Positions 1 to 11,467 are shown, counted from the stretch's first letter. The stretch is 64,000 bases of DNA from Aphrocallistes beatrix (GCA_963281255.1 OY725495.1:124001-188000); one strand, 5' to 3'. Notes: generated by a model not told the origin, from the letters alone. A program made the numbers and translations.

Positions 1-24
1 TTCGTCTTTTATTGGAGTTGCCAT
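1..24 (-). CDS. possible 5' end of a gene running off the left edge
   Basis: On the minus strand an ATG at 22-24 opens a frame (MATPIKDE) that stays open to the window edge. The neighbouring genes are also on the minus strand, so this could be the first coding exon of the next gene. Eight codons are far too few to identify it or to exclude chance. Confidence 0.2.
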
Positions 25-583
25 TTCCGATATTGACCAGGGATATCGTGGATTGCTATTATTTATATTATTAAACGATTGGAAACATTCCAAGTGAGCA
101 TGAGATACCACTTCACCAAATTAACATAATAAAATTATATTTTGCTAACTTGGAAAAGTTCTTATAACCTGCGTCATAAACGGCGTAGGGAGGGGTGGGG
201 GTTACAGCACCCCCAGACCCCCCAGCTGGTTGATATGCCCCCACAAAACGTCCTGGCTATGCCCATGTGCATCACCAAATTGTTTCAATTAGAATTTACA
301 TTGGAATGTGTCCCAAGAGATAGGATCAAATAGCACCATGGCTTTACTCAAAGAAAATACAGATCTCATGACAACAAAGTTAATTAACATCAAATTACAA
401 GTTAATGTGTACAACAGCGTTTACCAAACAATAGTTAAAAGCCGCAAAAGAAAATATACACAAAGTTAATCAGAATTGGCAGATGTTGGGATGTAGTAGC
501 ACAGAGCTAGTTATTTACGTCTTGGGAGGTGAGCAAGTAGGATATATATTATAAAACTGTTGAGCTGCAAAGAATGAGATATT
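25..583. other. intergenic, with a G/C-run repeat-like stretch
   Basis: No convincing gene. At about 185-260 there is an imperfect palindromic run of G followed by runs of C, of the same flavour as the G/C-run repeats near 20.5 and 49.1 kb. A 63-codon plus-strand frame over it looks like a by-product of the repeat. Confidence 0.4.
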
Positions 584-1048
584 TTACTGATCCATCGAGG
601 AATGGAGTGGAGTGGTAATCGAGTTAATTACATATTCATCTGTTCCTCCTTTCCTACTCCTGTCCTCAGGTTGCAGGGTCGATGGTATGGTGGAATAGTA
701 GGGATTCTGCTCAACACTCGTATCTTCAAGCGAAGGGAGCCTATCTGTGCGATTAGAACTAGGGTTAGTATTCGCAGAAAACACCTCAGCTTGACTTACA
801 TCTCGTTTCTCAATGGAAGATATACTATACTTATGATAATTTCGAAACTTTACATGATAAATTAAAAAAATAATCACATTAACTACAATTGCTATGATAA
901 CAATAATCACTGCAAATGAAGCTATATAAGAAATATCTTGCACAGCTAAACAAGAGGAGCAATCAAGGTTAGATGAAGTGGAGTTGTCATGTCCGCTAAC
1001 TCCAAATAACAAACAGGTAAATAATAACAAGTTTATGCACAGAAACAT
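584..1048 (-). CDS. small single-pass membrane protein with tyrosine motifs in the tail
   Basis: This 154-residue protein begins with a likely signal peptide (residues 1-19, MFLCINLLLFTCLLFGVSG). A short N-glycosylatable ectodomain with a CSSC pair follows, then one transmembrane helix at about 41-65 (IASFAVIIVIIAIVVNVIIF) and a roughly 90-residue cytoplasmic tail. The tail has several Tyr motifs (YSIS, YYSTI, YVIN). YVIN fits the YxxN pattern of Grb2-type SH2 ligands, and YSTI fits YxxI. No known extracellular domain is recognisable. The next gene upstream is another single-pass surface protein with Tyr motifs near its C terminus, so the two may be related receptors or adaptors. Function is unknown; the membrane topology is the supported part. 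Confidence 0.6.
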   Translation of the reverse strand: MFLCINLLLFTCLLFGVSGHDNSTSSNLDCSSCLAVQDISYIASFAVIIVIIAIVVNVIIFLIYHVKFRNYHKYSISSIEKRDVSQAEVFSANTNPSSNRTDRLPSLEDTSVEQNPYYSTIPSTLQPEDRSRKGGTDEYVINSITTPLHSSMDQ

Positions 1049-1260
1049 GATGTATTATAGCGACCTATTTTCATATACGTACTACTATACGGGTTTGGAA
1101 TTAATAACTTTATAGCTATTTATGTCAGTTGTTAAATGCTCGCCTCTGTTTCAAGACTTTGACCTCCTACATCGACAAAAAACCTTCTGGGATAAGAACA
1201 CGTATGCAAAAACGAAATCAAAATATTTCCATTCAGAGTTCTAATAGCCTTACGTAAGAT

Positions 1261-2337
1261 TCATGGAAGTATGTAGTAATTCTGAGGTGGAGGGTCTTGC
1301 TCTTCTCTCGTCCTTAATGTGCCAGGAATATCGGGATTCGCGTATAATATCTGACTGAGATTGCCTTGCAAATTTTTTTCTCTAACATCTCTAAAACACC
1401 AGCAGATAATGCAAACAGATAACCCGATTCCGGAAGCTAAAATAAATAACCAAGCAATGCCCATGCCAGCTCCTATGAAAACCCAGTTGTTGCTCGCATG
1501 GGGTGTTACAGTTGTGTATGTTGTGTGAGATATGGACACAGATCGTGTGACTCCCGTGTCAACTGACGCAGTTGAAGACTCAGTGGCAATTACAACAGGA
1601 GAGTTTGTGTTCGGATCTATACTAACGCAGTCGGATTCCAGGTCTCGACAGCATTCAATCGCAACAACAAAGCTCGTATTGCATCGACCATTCGCGTTAG
1701 AACTAATTTTAAAAGTACACTGATCAAATGCACTATCATTTTCACAGTCGAAGTCGTACAGTCCAAGCACACCTTTCTTATTTGTTCTAATCTTGTGCGA
1801 CTTTACAAAGCTGTAGCCCAGGCTAGCACAAGCTGGCTCAGCTGTTGTAGCCTCCCAATTCGAACCCTCATGGCAGACATGTCCCCATGCCAACACGCCG
1901 CGGACACGAGTGGATATGGCAACAGTTCCATCAAGTAACTGAACTAAACTGTCTGCTTCAGAAGCTTTCCTACACGTGATGTTGATGACTTGGCCTTCCT
2001 GCTGGTCTACAGATGTACTAATTGTGGACACACACTCACTCAGCCAAGAACTGCCATCAGGACATATTATGTCAATGCTGCTCGAGTTAACAGCGTCTCC
2101 TGTCAGGTAAATAGTCTCGTAGCTTAAAAATGCGGAGTTTAAAAAATACTCACAAATTCTAGACGCTTCTATAAAGCCAAATGAACGAGTGCTCCTGATG
2201 TAATACCTCTCTTCGTTACTGTGAGATATGTTGAGGTAGAGCTGTAATCCGTATGTGGTGTAGAGGAAAGTCAGTCCATCCGTTACTAAACACGAAATTG
2301 CATACGCATAGAGTATCAAAACAAGAGAAAGTTTCAT
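1261..2337 (-). CDS. type I receptor-like protein with two degenerate SRCR-like domains
   Basis: The 358-residue product has an N-terminal signal peptide (about 1-20) and a large Cys-containing ectodomain. One transmembrane helix lies at about 287-315, followed by a 43-residue tail ending in NYYILP. Residues about 131-230 follow the scavenger-receptor cysteine-rich pattern: a G-x-L-A-W-G-H-V-C start, then W...A...C..LGY, then Cys residues spaced as F-D-C, D-Q-C, G-R-C and a final V-A-I-E-C. Residues about 25-122 repeat the second half of this pattern (RIC, DIIC, LSEC, VINITC) and may be a more eroded copy. Thr/Ser-rich residues link the domains to the membrane. SRCR receptors are abundant in sponges and act in recognition and adhesion; the ligand here is unknown. 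The ATG sits directly before the signal peptide. Confidence 0.65.
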   Translation of the reverse strand: MKLSLVLILYAYAISCLVTDGLTFLYTTYGLQLYLNISHSNEERYYIRSTRSFGFIEASRICEYFLNSAFLSYETIYLTGDAVNSSSIDIICPDGSSWLSECVSTISTSVDQQEGQVINITCRKASEADSLVQLLDGTVAISTRVRGVLAWGHVCHEGSNWEATTAEPACASLGYSFVKSHKIRTNKKGVLGLYDFDCENDSAFDQCTFKISSNANGRCNTSFVVAIECCRDLESDCVSIDPNTNSPVVIATESSTASVDTGVTRSVSISHTTYTTVTPHASNNWVFIGAGMGIAWLFILASGIGLSVCIICWCFRDVREKNLQGNLSQILYANPDIPGTLRTREEQDPPPQNYYILP

Positions 2338-2653
2338 TCTTTATTTTAAACTTTTCTTCCTCCATTCGATTTATATTGCAAGTTGTGTGATTAAATGCCT
2401 CTCCGTACCAGATAAACGCTTTCAGTTCTGAGAGAAATGTACATCGCGTAGTGTTAAGGCATACCAATATTAAAACTTTTATCAGAACGGAACGAAATTA
2501 AATTCTAAATTAAACAAATTCCAATCATATCTCATTAAAATTTTTAATTGTAAGAATCAACTACTCTAATTGGTCATAAGATAGTTGTTCAACATTAGAA
2601 AAAATAAAGCTACGTATACGATAAAATAAGAGGAAAATTAAGTGAGAGTTGTA

Positions 2654-3973
2654 CTATAAGATAAGAATGCTATTCTCTCCCTCTCCGAAGCTAATGAAAA
2701 GTTTCTTATCTGAAGTAACAGCCACTCCTTTGGGTTCATGAGATTTCCAACCCTTGAACTGGACTCGAGCTAGCATTTCTCCTCCGGGAGAAAGTATCTT
2801 GAGCTGATCTGCTACCGCATCCGTCAGGAAGAAGTTACCAGCAAGGTCCATTGAAAAGTAGGTAGCATTGAAGAGAGACTCTCCATCTTTGTTAGTGGCT
2901 ATACTACGCATAAGTTCTCCAGTCTGCGAATGCAGCAACTTAATCGTGTTTGTATTGTACTCCGATGCATACATTACCCCCTGCCTCACTCTAATGCCAT
3001 AGCACTTCTTAATTACTCCCACCCCGAGCACGCGGATGTGCTCGAGTTCAGGCGTCAGGACAGAGACGCGGTGTTTAAACGGTTCTACGACAAATATCTC
3101 CTCTCCCTCTGAATCTATGCCATGCGGATAGCCGAGCTCTCGACCTTTCGCAACATAAGAGAGATCGAGATGATTGAATTTAAACACTGTTTGTTTGAAA
3201 AAATCTGTTATGAATATTGCCCCTGAACACATCGCAATGCCGACAGGTGACACGAGATGCTTTTTCCCGAACTCACTCAAATACTTTCCGTTTAGCGTCA
3301 AAACTTGGATCCTACTGTTGCTGGCATCGCACACGTAAATTCGCCCATCATTCTCATCTATGTGCATGTAGGCTGGCTCTAAAAATTCCCTTTCTCCCTT
3401 CCCAAATCGAGCTAGTTTAGTTTGAGGCGATTTTATCGTTGCGTAATCACGAGATTTGAGAGGGACATCGGTCTTATCACTTTGCTCTGGTTTGTTTTCA
3501 GCAATTTCAGCATCCTTTGTTTCAACAAAGCTGTCGCAGGAAGTAGGCATCTGTTTCGGCGAGGATTGTTCACAAACGACTCTCCCAAAGGAGTTAATGA
3601 GAGTTTCAAGTTGCAATAGATCATTTGAGGAATGTATAAATTCAATGTTAGGAAGTTTGGGTGCTTCTGCTTCAATCGTATTTATCTTCGAATCTAGATT
3701 TTTTATCGCTTTTTCCAATTCCCCCTGTGCTTGATTCGCTTTCATCAGACTAGCAATGCATTCCAATTCTTCCTTAGATGCCTTCAACTCGGCAATGGTA
3801 CTCTCCTTATCTGCTTTATTTCTCTCATACTCCTCCCGTACGGTGGCAACCTCAGTTAACATGGCATGCTTTCGATCCGTTAGCAAACGTATGGGAACCT
3901 CCAAGAGAGAGTTTATAGAGTTTTCAGCTTCCATGAACTTATCTTGCGGCTCAGAAGAGAAAGGCGATGCCAT
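2654..3973 (-). CDS. coiled-coil and NHL-repeat protein (TRIM-NHL-like, no RING or B-box)
   Basis: In this 439-residue intronless protein, residues about 15-115 are charged and heptad-like, predicting a coiled coil. Residues about 190-439 contain NHL-type beta-propeller repeats: FGKGEREFLEPAYMHIDEND, then G-R-I-Y-V-C-D-A-S-N-S-R-I-Q-V, then L-V-S-P-V-G-I-A and later blades. The order coiled coil then NHL is that of TRIM2/3/71-type proteins, but no RING or B-box zinc ligands precede it, so ubiquitin-ligase activity is not expected. NHL propellers bind protein or RNA. A second gene of the same plan lies at 43600-44799, which suggests a lineage-expanded family. Specific function is unknown. Confidence 0.7.
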   Translation of the reverse strand: MASPFSSEPQDKFMEAENSINSLLEVPIRLLTDRKHAMLTEVATVREEYERNKADKESTIAELKASKEELECIASLMKANQAQGELEKAIKNLDSKINTIEAEAPKLPNIEFIHSSNDLLQLETLINSFGRVVCEQSSPKQMPTSCDSFVETKDAEIAENKPEQSDKTDVPLKSRDYATIKSPQTKLARFGKGEREFLEPAYMHIDENDGRIYVCDASNSRIQVLTLNGKYLSEFGKKHLVSPVGIAMCSGAIFITDFFKQTVFKFNHLDLSYVAKGRELGYPHGIDSEGEEIFVVEPFKHRVSVLTPELEHIRVLGVGVIKKCYGIRVRQGVMYASEYNTNTIKLLHSQTGELMRSIATNKDGESLFNATYFSMDLAGNFFLTDAVADQLKILSPGGEMLARVQFKGWKSHEPKGVAVTSDKKLFISFGEGENSILIL

Positions 3974-4107
3974 ATCGTATGTTCAAATTTTATAATTATC
4001 ACACTACAAACTTTCTTAATTGATAGTTGAAATGATATATACATTAATAATATATACAATATGTGATTTATAACAAAATGAGGGTATTAATTCTGGAAGC
4101 ATTCGTT

Positions 4108-5520
4108 CTAATACTCATAGCCCCCCCTGTGGATGATCTCACAAATCTTTCTGAAAGAACGCCCCCAGGCATCATACGTTTCTTTGGTGGTTAAGATGAC
4201 AACAATCTCAACTGAGTATATGCCAAACGTGAGATATCCCAGCATCATTAAAACAGAGTGAAAGTAGACCTTATAAGAAGTAGGGCATTGAAAGGGAACA
4301 AGGGATTTGTTGGTCAGAAACTGTGGGTTGTTTTTCAGGGTAATACAGGCCCAGAACTCCTCAAGAAGGTGGTTAGTAATGGGCTCGTTTCTGAACTGAG
4401 TGGATTGAGTTATGAAAATGAATGAAACAGTGAATCCAACTTGAATTGCAAATAAGATTTGTCTAATCTCGTAGCTTTTAAACTTTAGTATCGTCTTGTA
4501 GATGAAGTACTTCATAACTTGGACACGGTAGATGGAGAGAGCGATTAGAGTCAGTCCGCCCCCGGTGAGAAACCAGAGTGGTCCGACCGCCAAAATGAAA
4601 GTGCTAATGCCTCCGTCCAGAGGAAATGGTAGCAACGGGAGGCGGGTGAAGGAGTACTTACGGTGGATAGCTAGCTGTCCAAAGGGAAAGAGTAATGGAA
4701 GACCAATGCAAATGAAAGACTCTCCGATCATAAACGCTCTGGTCTTCTTCGTTGATTTCGAAATTTGCCACTGTGGGAAGAAAATTATAATGAAAATATT
4801 GAGAGCGGCGATAAAAAAACAGAATTCGAACGCGATAAAAGAATAGTGGATTACAGCACCGAATACAGTCAACAGAAGAGGAGGGTCGGCAGCAACCGTT
4901 TCGAAATCCTCGTTTCTCAATCCACAAAAGAATCTATGAGGCCCCATTATGGATATTATGAAGAAGAGAACACTTATGCATAGGAGAGATATGAATATAT
5001 AGAAATAGATAATTTTAGGAAAGCTTAAACATCCTGGTACTCGTACGAAAATAATAATGCCAACAACAGAGAAGATAAAATTAATTACACTGATAGTAAT
5101 AGCAATGGTTCGATACGATTTGAAATAGTCATCACCCAAAGGATGCCAAACACCGCAAATTGGGAGGCACATAGGACACCTAAACACGTACAGATCCGGA
5201 CAAGTTGGAACACTTTGGTTAAGCGCTTGAAATGTATTGGATTGATTATCGCACATAAGATTGCTCTGTTTAAGTTGTTTAAGTAGGTCATAGTAGGGCC
5301 TCGTAATGTTGTCTAAGGAAGGCCTTGAAAAATAAGCGATGGCAAGCGGACTCAAAATACTGATCCAAACGACTGCAATAGAAATAATCAAAAGAATAGT
5401 GAAGCAGATCTTCACTACTAATAGTTTTTGCTTAAATTTCAGGGTTTGATTATTAGCGTATGCAAGTCCATCCATTCCTCCTATCGACTCGTTCATAGCT
5501 GCAGAAGTAGTTTGGTGCAT
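4108..5520 (-). CDS. multi-pass membrane protein, possibly a Frizzled/class-F-like seven-TM receptor
   Basis: The 470-residue intronless protein has about eight hydrophobic helices, near residues 33-57, 135-155, 167-190, 217-247, 262-280, 302-328, 348-366 and 418-440. A Cys-rich loop (CPDLYVFRCPMCLPICGVW) precedes the core of seven. The segment around TM2-TM3 (FVRVPGCLSFPKIIYFYIF) and the following Cys-containing loop (RFFCGL) resemble the Frizzled/Smoothened membrane domain. There is no Cys-rich Frizzled ligand domain of normal size at the N terminus, only a helix and a short N-glycosylated loop. The multi-TM call is firm. The class-F assignment is a guess from pattern and needs a profile search. 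Confidence 0.6.
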   Translation of the reverse strand: MHQTTSAAMNESIGGMDGLAYANNQTLKFKQKLLVVKICFTILLIISIAVVWISILSPLAIAYFSRPSLDNITRPYYDLLKQLKQSNLMCDNQSNTFQALNQSVPTCPDLYVFRCPMCLPICGVWHPLGDDYFKSYRTIAITISVINFIFSVVGIIIFVRVPGCLSFPKIIYFYIFISLLCISVLFFIISIMGPHRFFCGLRNEDFETVAADPPLLLTVFGAVIHYSFIAFEFCFFIAALNIFIIIFFPQWQISKSTKKTRAFMIGESFICIGLPLLFPFGQLAIHRKYSFTRLPLLPFPLDGGISTFILAVGPLWFLTGGGLTLIALSIYRVQVMKYFIYKTILKFKSYEIRQILFAIQVGFTVSFIFITQSTQFRNEPITNHLLEEFWACITLKNNPQFLTNKSLVPFQCPTSYKVYFHSVLMMLGYLTFGIYSVEIVVILTTKETYDAWGRSFRKICEIIHRGGYEY

Positions 5521-5921
5521 GGCGTATGGTATGTTCCAATCTCCTATTCATGCATTAGTTTTCTTTTATACCCATCCTCAATCCACTTCCATTCCAATTA
5601 AAGTTTATTAATTAATTGGTGGACATACGATACATATGCATGCCATGGGTCTTATGGATGTATTACTTAGATCACAGTCTCAAGAATGATTACTCGATTT
5701 CATCAGGAAAACCACTAAGTAATCTACCTAACCAATACATTTGGCAGTTAACTCTGAGGGGGGACAATACTATCTTTCTACAAATCTAATAATAAAGAAT
5801 ACATAGTATTGATGAGCAATTATACAAGGTAACCAGTTACAATGATATATATGTTACATGTAAAAAGAACTGAAAATCCTACTCAGGAATAGAGACTATG
5901 TACATACATTAGGGGATGCTA
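5521..5921. other. intergenic spacer
   Basis: AT-rich spacer between the multi-pass receptor start and the TRP channel stop. No open frame, repeat or RNA gene was recognised. It probably holds the receptor promoter and the TRP 3' UTR. Confidence 0.4.
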
Positions 5922-8900
5922 TTAAAACTTAGGAGTTTGTTCCAAGAGCTGGATGATGCGGTTGACCTTGGTCTCCAGAGAAATGAGCCGATCTTCCACT
6001 TTTGCTGGATCTGGATATGAGAAAGATGAGCTATCTCTGAGCGACATGCGTGAGGAGTCGGTCGAATTCAATTTTCTTCGCCGGCCTGTTGTAGCCTGGA
6101 ACGGATCTTGTACAAAACTTTTAACGACATCAAGTTTGCCCCCGACATCCCCCAATCTCTCTCCAATGGCGTCCAAAGTATCCTTTCTTTGAGCAGATTT
6201 TGAACTCTCTTCAGACAAAATTTGAAAATTTCGCTCGATATTCTCCTCAATGAATGTTATCCTTCTTTCTATATCTCTTCCCGGGCTTTTATCTTCCAAA
6301 TCACTCCACACCTTGTAAGGAACGTTGACCTCGCTTATGAGTGCAAAGCGCCTGAAGTATTTTCCCATGAAGAATGCAATGTTAGATTTCAACTCGATCG
6401 AGACGACCAGTTCCAGTTGGTAGTGGAATTCGTTCTGTTTGTTGAACTCAGCATACGTTTGGCTCAATTGGGCAATCAAGATGTTGGAAAGGACCACAAT
6501 TATTGCAAATGCAAAGCAGAAGTAAATAACAGTGAATGCGATATTCATGTTGAGAAGGGCACTTTGTATGTCATCCACTCCGAAGTCTTCAAGGATGAAG
6601 AAAGTTCCTGTCAGAAGCGGACGTAGCAGATTGTAGTCTATGTTTGTAATGCCATTTAGCCAAGACACAGTCGTGCTGGGAACTATCGTTCCGTTGGCAT
6701 TACTACAGTTCAGTGATCCTTCTGGAAACCCTGGAGACTCATACATACCGTTAGAAATCACAGAGCGGGGAACCTCTTGTCTAGCAGCCAGATGGATGCC
6801 TCCGACGAATGCTGCAACTACAATCACTAAGATAACCAAGAATCGCGGAATATCTCGATAGAACACATGTGTAACTGTTTCTACGTACGAACCCAGTGCT
6901 GGGATGATTTTCGTGTACTTGAACAGAGTGAGTGTATAGATGATAAAAGTAAGTGCTGCGAACCACCACTGATAAGTATTGACGTTAGTATTGGTTGTGT
7001 ACCGAAATGCGACCAGCAATGCGAGCGAAATAATCCCGCTGATATCAATGACGTTTCCTGAGATATAGGTAAAGGAGGAGCCTAGAATATAAATCAGTCT
7101 CCTATCCACCTCGTTGAAAAAGGTCGAACTACTCACTAACACTCGAATATTAGACAAATCAAGATCTGGTAAGTCTTTTTTCTTTTGGAATTGGTCTCGA
7201 TCCTCTCGTTCCTTGAGGTATACGGTTTTTTTATCTTTGTAGTAGTGTGACCAGACGAGAATAAATTCGATAATCTCATTCACGAACAAGTTAACACTGT
7301 ACGCTAGGACAAAAATCTCACACACGAGTCTTAGTTTCCTGTTAGAATCATCAGTTACAAAGTTAGAAAAGCTACTCGAAGTAATCGCAACCATACCATC
7401 GCATTCGTAAGATGCCAATATCAATGCTATGCCCAGAGTGATTAGGAATAAAAAGAATACACAAAAGGTGAACAAATACCATAGCCTATACACTTTCAAC
7501 TTATTTCTAACGGCAATTTTCACCAATGGATGCTCCTTCAACTCATTGTCACGACAATCTATGAGTTTATGCAAGAACGAAGGCAACAGATGACTGAACT
7601 TTTTGGAATAAGGATCTTCTCCCTGTTCATTAGAATCGAGGAAACTGGGATCACAAGCGATCAAATGCTCCCTTTCCGTCAAGGGCTGGGACATGCGTGT
7701 GAATATTAACTTAAGAATGTCATACTGCTTATCGTTGTATAGGGCGTGGAATATGGACGGGTCTTTACTGAAGAAATCGATGGGTACGTATTGAATCAAC
7801 AGCTGCAACACCTCTTGGCTATGGTTATCCCTAGCGATTTTGATCGGGGTCTTATCGTCATAATTGGTCCTGAATATCATATGGCGAGCTTTGGAATTGC
7901 TCTGCTCTTTCAAGAGGAACCTAGCGCACTTAGAAGCCTTACTAACTGCGATGAGATGCATCAAGTTGTTATTCTCCTCATCCTCGCGCTCGATGTTAAT
8001 GTTATACAGCATCAAGAGCTGTAGGATGTGCGCATAGTCCTTATTCACTGCTATCAGCAGGGGAGTCACGCCATCAGGAGTCGCTTCGTCGGGACGAGCA
8101 CCGAAGTCTAACAGAATTTTCAGGATCTGTCTCTTGTCGTTCCTCACAGCTAAGTGGACAGGTTTCTGACCTGTCTCGTCCACCGCCAGTTCCGGGTCCG
8201 CCTGATTCCTCAGTAACACCTTCACACATTCCGGAAAGCCCTCTTCGATCGCGTAGTAGAGTGGAGTCCTTTCGAACTGGTCGCGTGCGTTACTGTCCAT
8301 TGTTGCTTGGTCCATTAAAAACCTTGAAAAAAGCTTTATCAACACATTTTCAACTGTAAAATAAGATCAGTACTTGTATGCTTACTCAGCAAGCTGGGAT
8401 TGCCCGCCTAAGATGGCCGAGTGTAGAGCACTGGTCTCCATCACGCCCTGATCCCACAGATGGACTTTATGCTTCCTTAACAACTCCACTACGTCCAGAT
8501 GTCCCGACTTAGCCGCGGAATTCATGGCGGTAAGTCTGGAGTTTTCGCCGGTGTAGTTAGGGTCCTGGCTGTGCTCCAGTATAAGTTCTGCTAGGTCCAC
8601 GTGGCCACGGACACAGGCTAGCTTTAGCGGGGTCTGCCCGTTATTCTCCACATTGACAGACGCTCCTTGCTCTATAAGGTAGCGCGCAAGCTCCAGCTTG
8701 TTACGGCCGGCTGCCCAGAAGAGAAGATGTCCTAGTTTATCGTTAAACGTCTCATCCTTCTCATCTTTCTCTAGCAGCACCTAATTCACAACAACACCAT
8801 AAAATTGTACAGATTGATAACAGAAGTGTTTATGCTACAGTTTACTCGCCTCTACAACTGGGATTTCTGTAGCGAGTGCAGCCGGCACTAAGTTCTTCTT

Positions 8901-10516
8901 ATTCTCTATCTTCAGCACATCCTGCCACTCCTGCATTCTGCCTTCGTCATCCTCAAACACACTCATCATCTCCTTCAGGCCATCCACCTTATTCCTCAGT
9001 GCAGCCGTGTGCACCACAGTATTCCCATACTTGTCCTTCACAGATATGCTGGCGTTGTTGCGGATAAGCAATTGCAGACAGTCGAAATTATCTTTACGCA
9101 GACACACATGGAGAGGTGTCTCCGTAAAGTCGTTCTTCTGATCCAGCACCTTAGCTCGCATCTCCACAGAGGAGAAACCGCTTACGTTATCACCATTCTG
9201 TTTGTTCAGTCGCTTCGCACGCAAAACTATGTAAATACATAATTAATATGTAAAAATGTTCTTAAATCGCAATGCTAGAAGCGTCTATATACTTACATAG
9301 TCCTGATTTAGATCTGGTGGGTTCTGTGTCTACGTCAGCACGGGTGATGTATTCCAGAATAACCTTCACCATCTCCAGGTCGTTCGACTCAATGGCAGCC
9401 TGCAGGATGGAATCTCCACGAGAAAACATGTTGCTCTGGAGAGTGATGGGGAAGTTGGGAGACAAGTTCTCTAGGAGGTATTCCATAGAATAAGGACTGC
9501 CTTTGCGTGCACACATATGCAAAATGCTTTCGTGTCTCTTGATCGGTTTCCTAGAAGGAATGTATGTAACCAGATGGTCGTAAAGATTATCAATCATATA
9601 AAATTGCACATAATACTCACTCATGCACCTCAGCAAATTCCCCAACATCGAGTCACTTCAAAATACATGACATGCTCTTGTTTGAGGTATAACCATTAAA
9701 TATTTGGCTAGCACAGGTGGCTCTAACTAATCTTCAAAAGCTTAGAACTTACTTTTTCTTTTCAAGTATACTGAATGGATTAAGTATATTCCCGTCAAGT
9801 ACTGGCAGCTGCACATAGGCTATTTCAATTAACTCAGGCCTGTTTGCAATGATTAAATCGTTAATGAAGTTCGAAGGATTGAAGTGCTTATTCTTCACGC
9901 CGTACTTCCAGATGTTGGGAGTCAGGGCTACTGCTCTGTGCCTGGGTATATTCGTCGATTCTCCCTCCAAGTTTTTCAGCGAATATACCTCATACATGGT
10001 TTGTTTATCCGACAATTTTGCAATTACTATTTCATTCTCCAGAAAACCTTCGTATTCTCTTGGAAAGTAGTAAAAAGCTCGTACAAGCTTCACAATCCGT
10101 TTGTTCCCGTCGTCGATAATTCCCACTTTCTGTTTCAAAAGATGTCCACGCTCAGTTATAGGCGAAAGTGTCCCTTTTTGTGGCTTTATTTCGTCTGTAC
10201 TATCAACTAAGGTACTGGGACAGAGAACTATTTTCGTAGGTCGACACGGTCGAGCGTTCTCAGGATCCTCCGAATCATCCAATGGGCACACATTGATTTC
10301 CGCTTCGTCCACACTGCTTTCCAGATTTGAAACAATAAGACAGGCATCTTCTTGTGCTATGAGAGAAAAAGAGATACAATTATGTTGTTGAAATGTTTAA
10401 TTAATTAATCAACATTCCAAAGTCAACTAACCAGTGGATTGATCCAGTTCTTTAACATTTTCCGTGTCTGTGTCTGCTGTCAACATTTCAGCCATCTCAA
10501 CATCATCAGACGCCAT
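5922..10516 (-). CDS. ankyrin-repeat TRP cation channel (TRPA/TRPV-like)
   Basis: Six exons are supported: 10432-10516, 9753-10356, 9297-9655, about 8850-9226, 8386-8780 and 5922-8322. Together they give 4221 nt in one frame (1406 residues). The N-terminal half is ankyrin repeats (for example GQTPLKLACVRGHVDLAELI, ERTPLYYAIEEGFPECVKVL). A six-helix channel follows: S1 LWYLFTFCVFFLFLITLGIA, S4-S5 region LFKYTKIIPALG, S5 FLVILVIVVAAFVGG, a pore loop with FFILEDFGVDD, and S6 IVVLSNILIAQLSQTYAEF. The C-terminal tail is charged and ends in a likely coiled coil, as in tetrameric TRPs. The channel should pass cations at a membrane; its trigger is unknown. The exon 4 to 5 junction is ambiguous: a GC-AG intron (GAG|GCGAGT) best restores the ankyrin helix (VVEVLLEKDEK), but a GT-AG alternative is also in frame. 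The last exon is entered at CTTTTTTCAAG|G. Confidence 0.85.
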
Positions 10517-11467
10517 TTTCAAATTTGAAATCAAAATAATTCAATTCATTTAGAGTGCCTTTTATAGTACACTGCATTCCTATTGTGTATAGCCGAACCA
10601 CTAGCAATTACGTATATTTCATGTTGAAATTAATATCAACAGTGTATTGTAAAACAAAGAAAATGGTCTTTGTGAATAGTTATGAAGTCGTCGGGGACAG
10701 TACAATAGGAAGAGTGGTCTACATTTCTAATCTTGCTAATTTCTAATTAACACAAATAATATGAAATTAAATATCAAAACATATTAACAATTCCTGCACA
10801 ATGACTACTACTACGACTACGATCTGGTTTCTATAAGGTCTCACTTTAGAAAAAAGGTACGCTAAGTTCTCCTAGATCGTTCAAACAATCTTGATAAAAC
10901 AAACAAAGCCATCCAACCTACAAATCAGATGAAAGAACTTGCTATCTGAATATTTTCACTAAAATAACTTAAAATCATGATTAATTAAACTGCAAAAAGT
11001 AAAAGTAAGAATCCTTAATAAGGATCTACAAGACGACACGTCGACTGCTTAGATTTTAAATCTGATGCAAGGTTACGTTGAAACAGGCATTTCTAGCAAG
11101 TGATTACAGTGGATTTTTTGGAAATAATGATCCCTAATTATGTAAATATTCACGAAGTTCGTGGCAATATCCTACGAAGTATCTGGTACAAAAATATTAA
11201 ATGAAACTAATCAATTTGGCATTATCAATGATTTAACTTTTAAATGTAAAAACACTAATCTCAATGGCATTTTGGCATTCAGCAAAAATATTTGCTCAAT
11301 GCATAAATCTGATTTGGCGAAAGATTAGAGCGTCTTTTTCAAAGTCGAGTAAACTTTTGATATTAGTATTCTACATACCAGATGTTTTAAAATAAGCGCC
11401 ATAGTGTGCAAATATTTCGTACAATTTGGTGTATAACTAGGAATTGAGGGTATTGTAATACAAATTA
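10517..11467. other. intergenic region
   Basis: About 950 bp of AT-rich sequence between the TRP start and the DNase gene stop. Short open frames on both strands have no recognisable content and I see no repeat. The part next to 10517 should hold the TRP promoter. Confidence 0.4.

Noticed and set aside
142-333. 63-codon plus-strand frame near the left edge
   Set aside because: It runs through a G/C-run repeat and has no domain, signal or codon pattern that suggests a gene.
602-865. Plus-strand frame over the small membrane protein gene
   Set aside because: Antisense shadow; the minus-strand frame has a signal peptide and membrane helix.
5922-8345. Treating the 807-codon frame as a complete TRP gene
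   Set aside because: The ankyrin repeats continue upstream through five more exons with in-frame splice sites; the first codons of that frame are intron.
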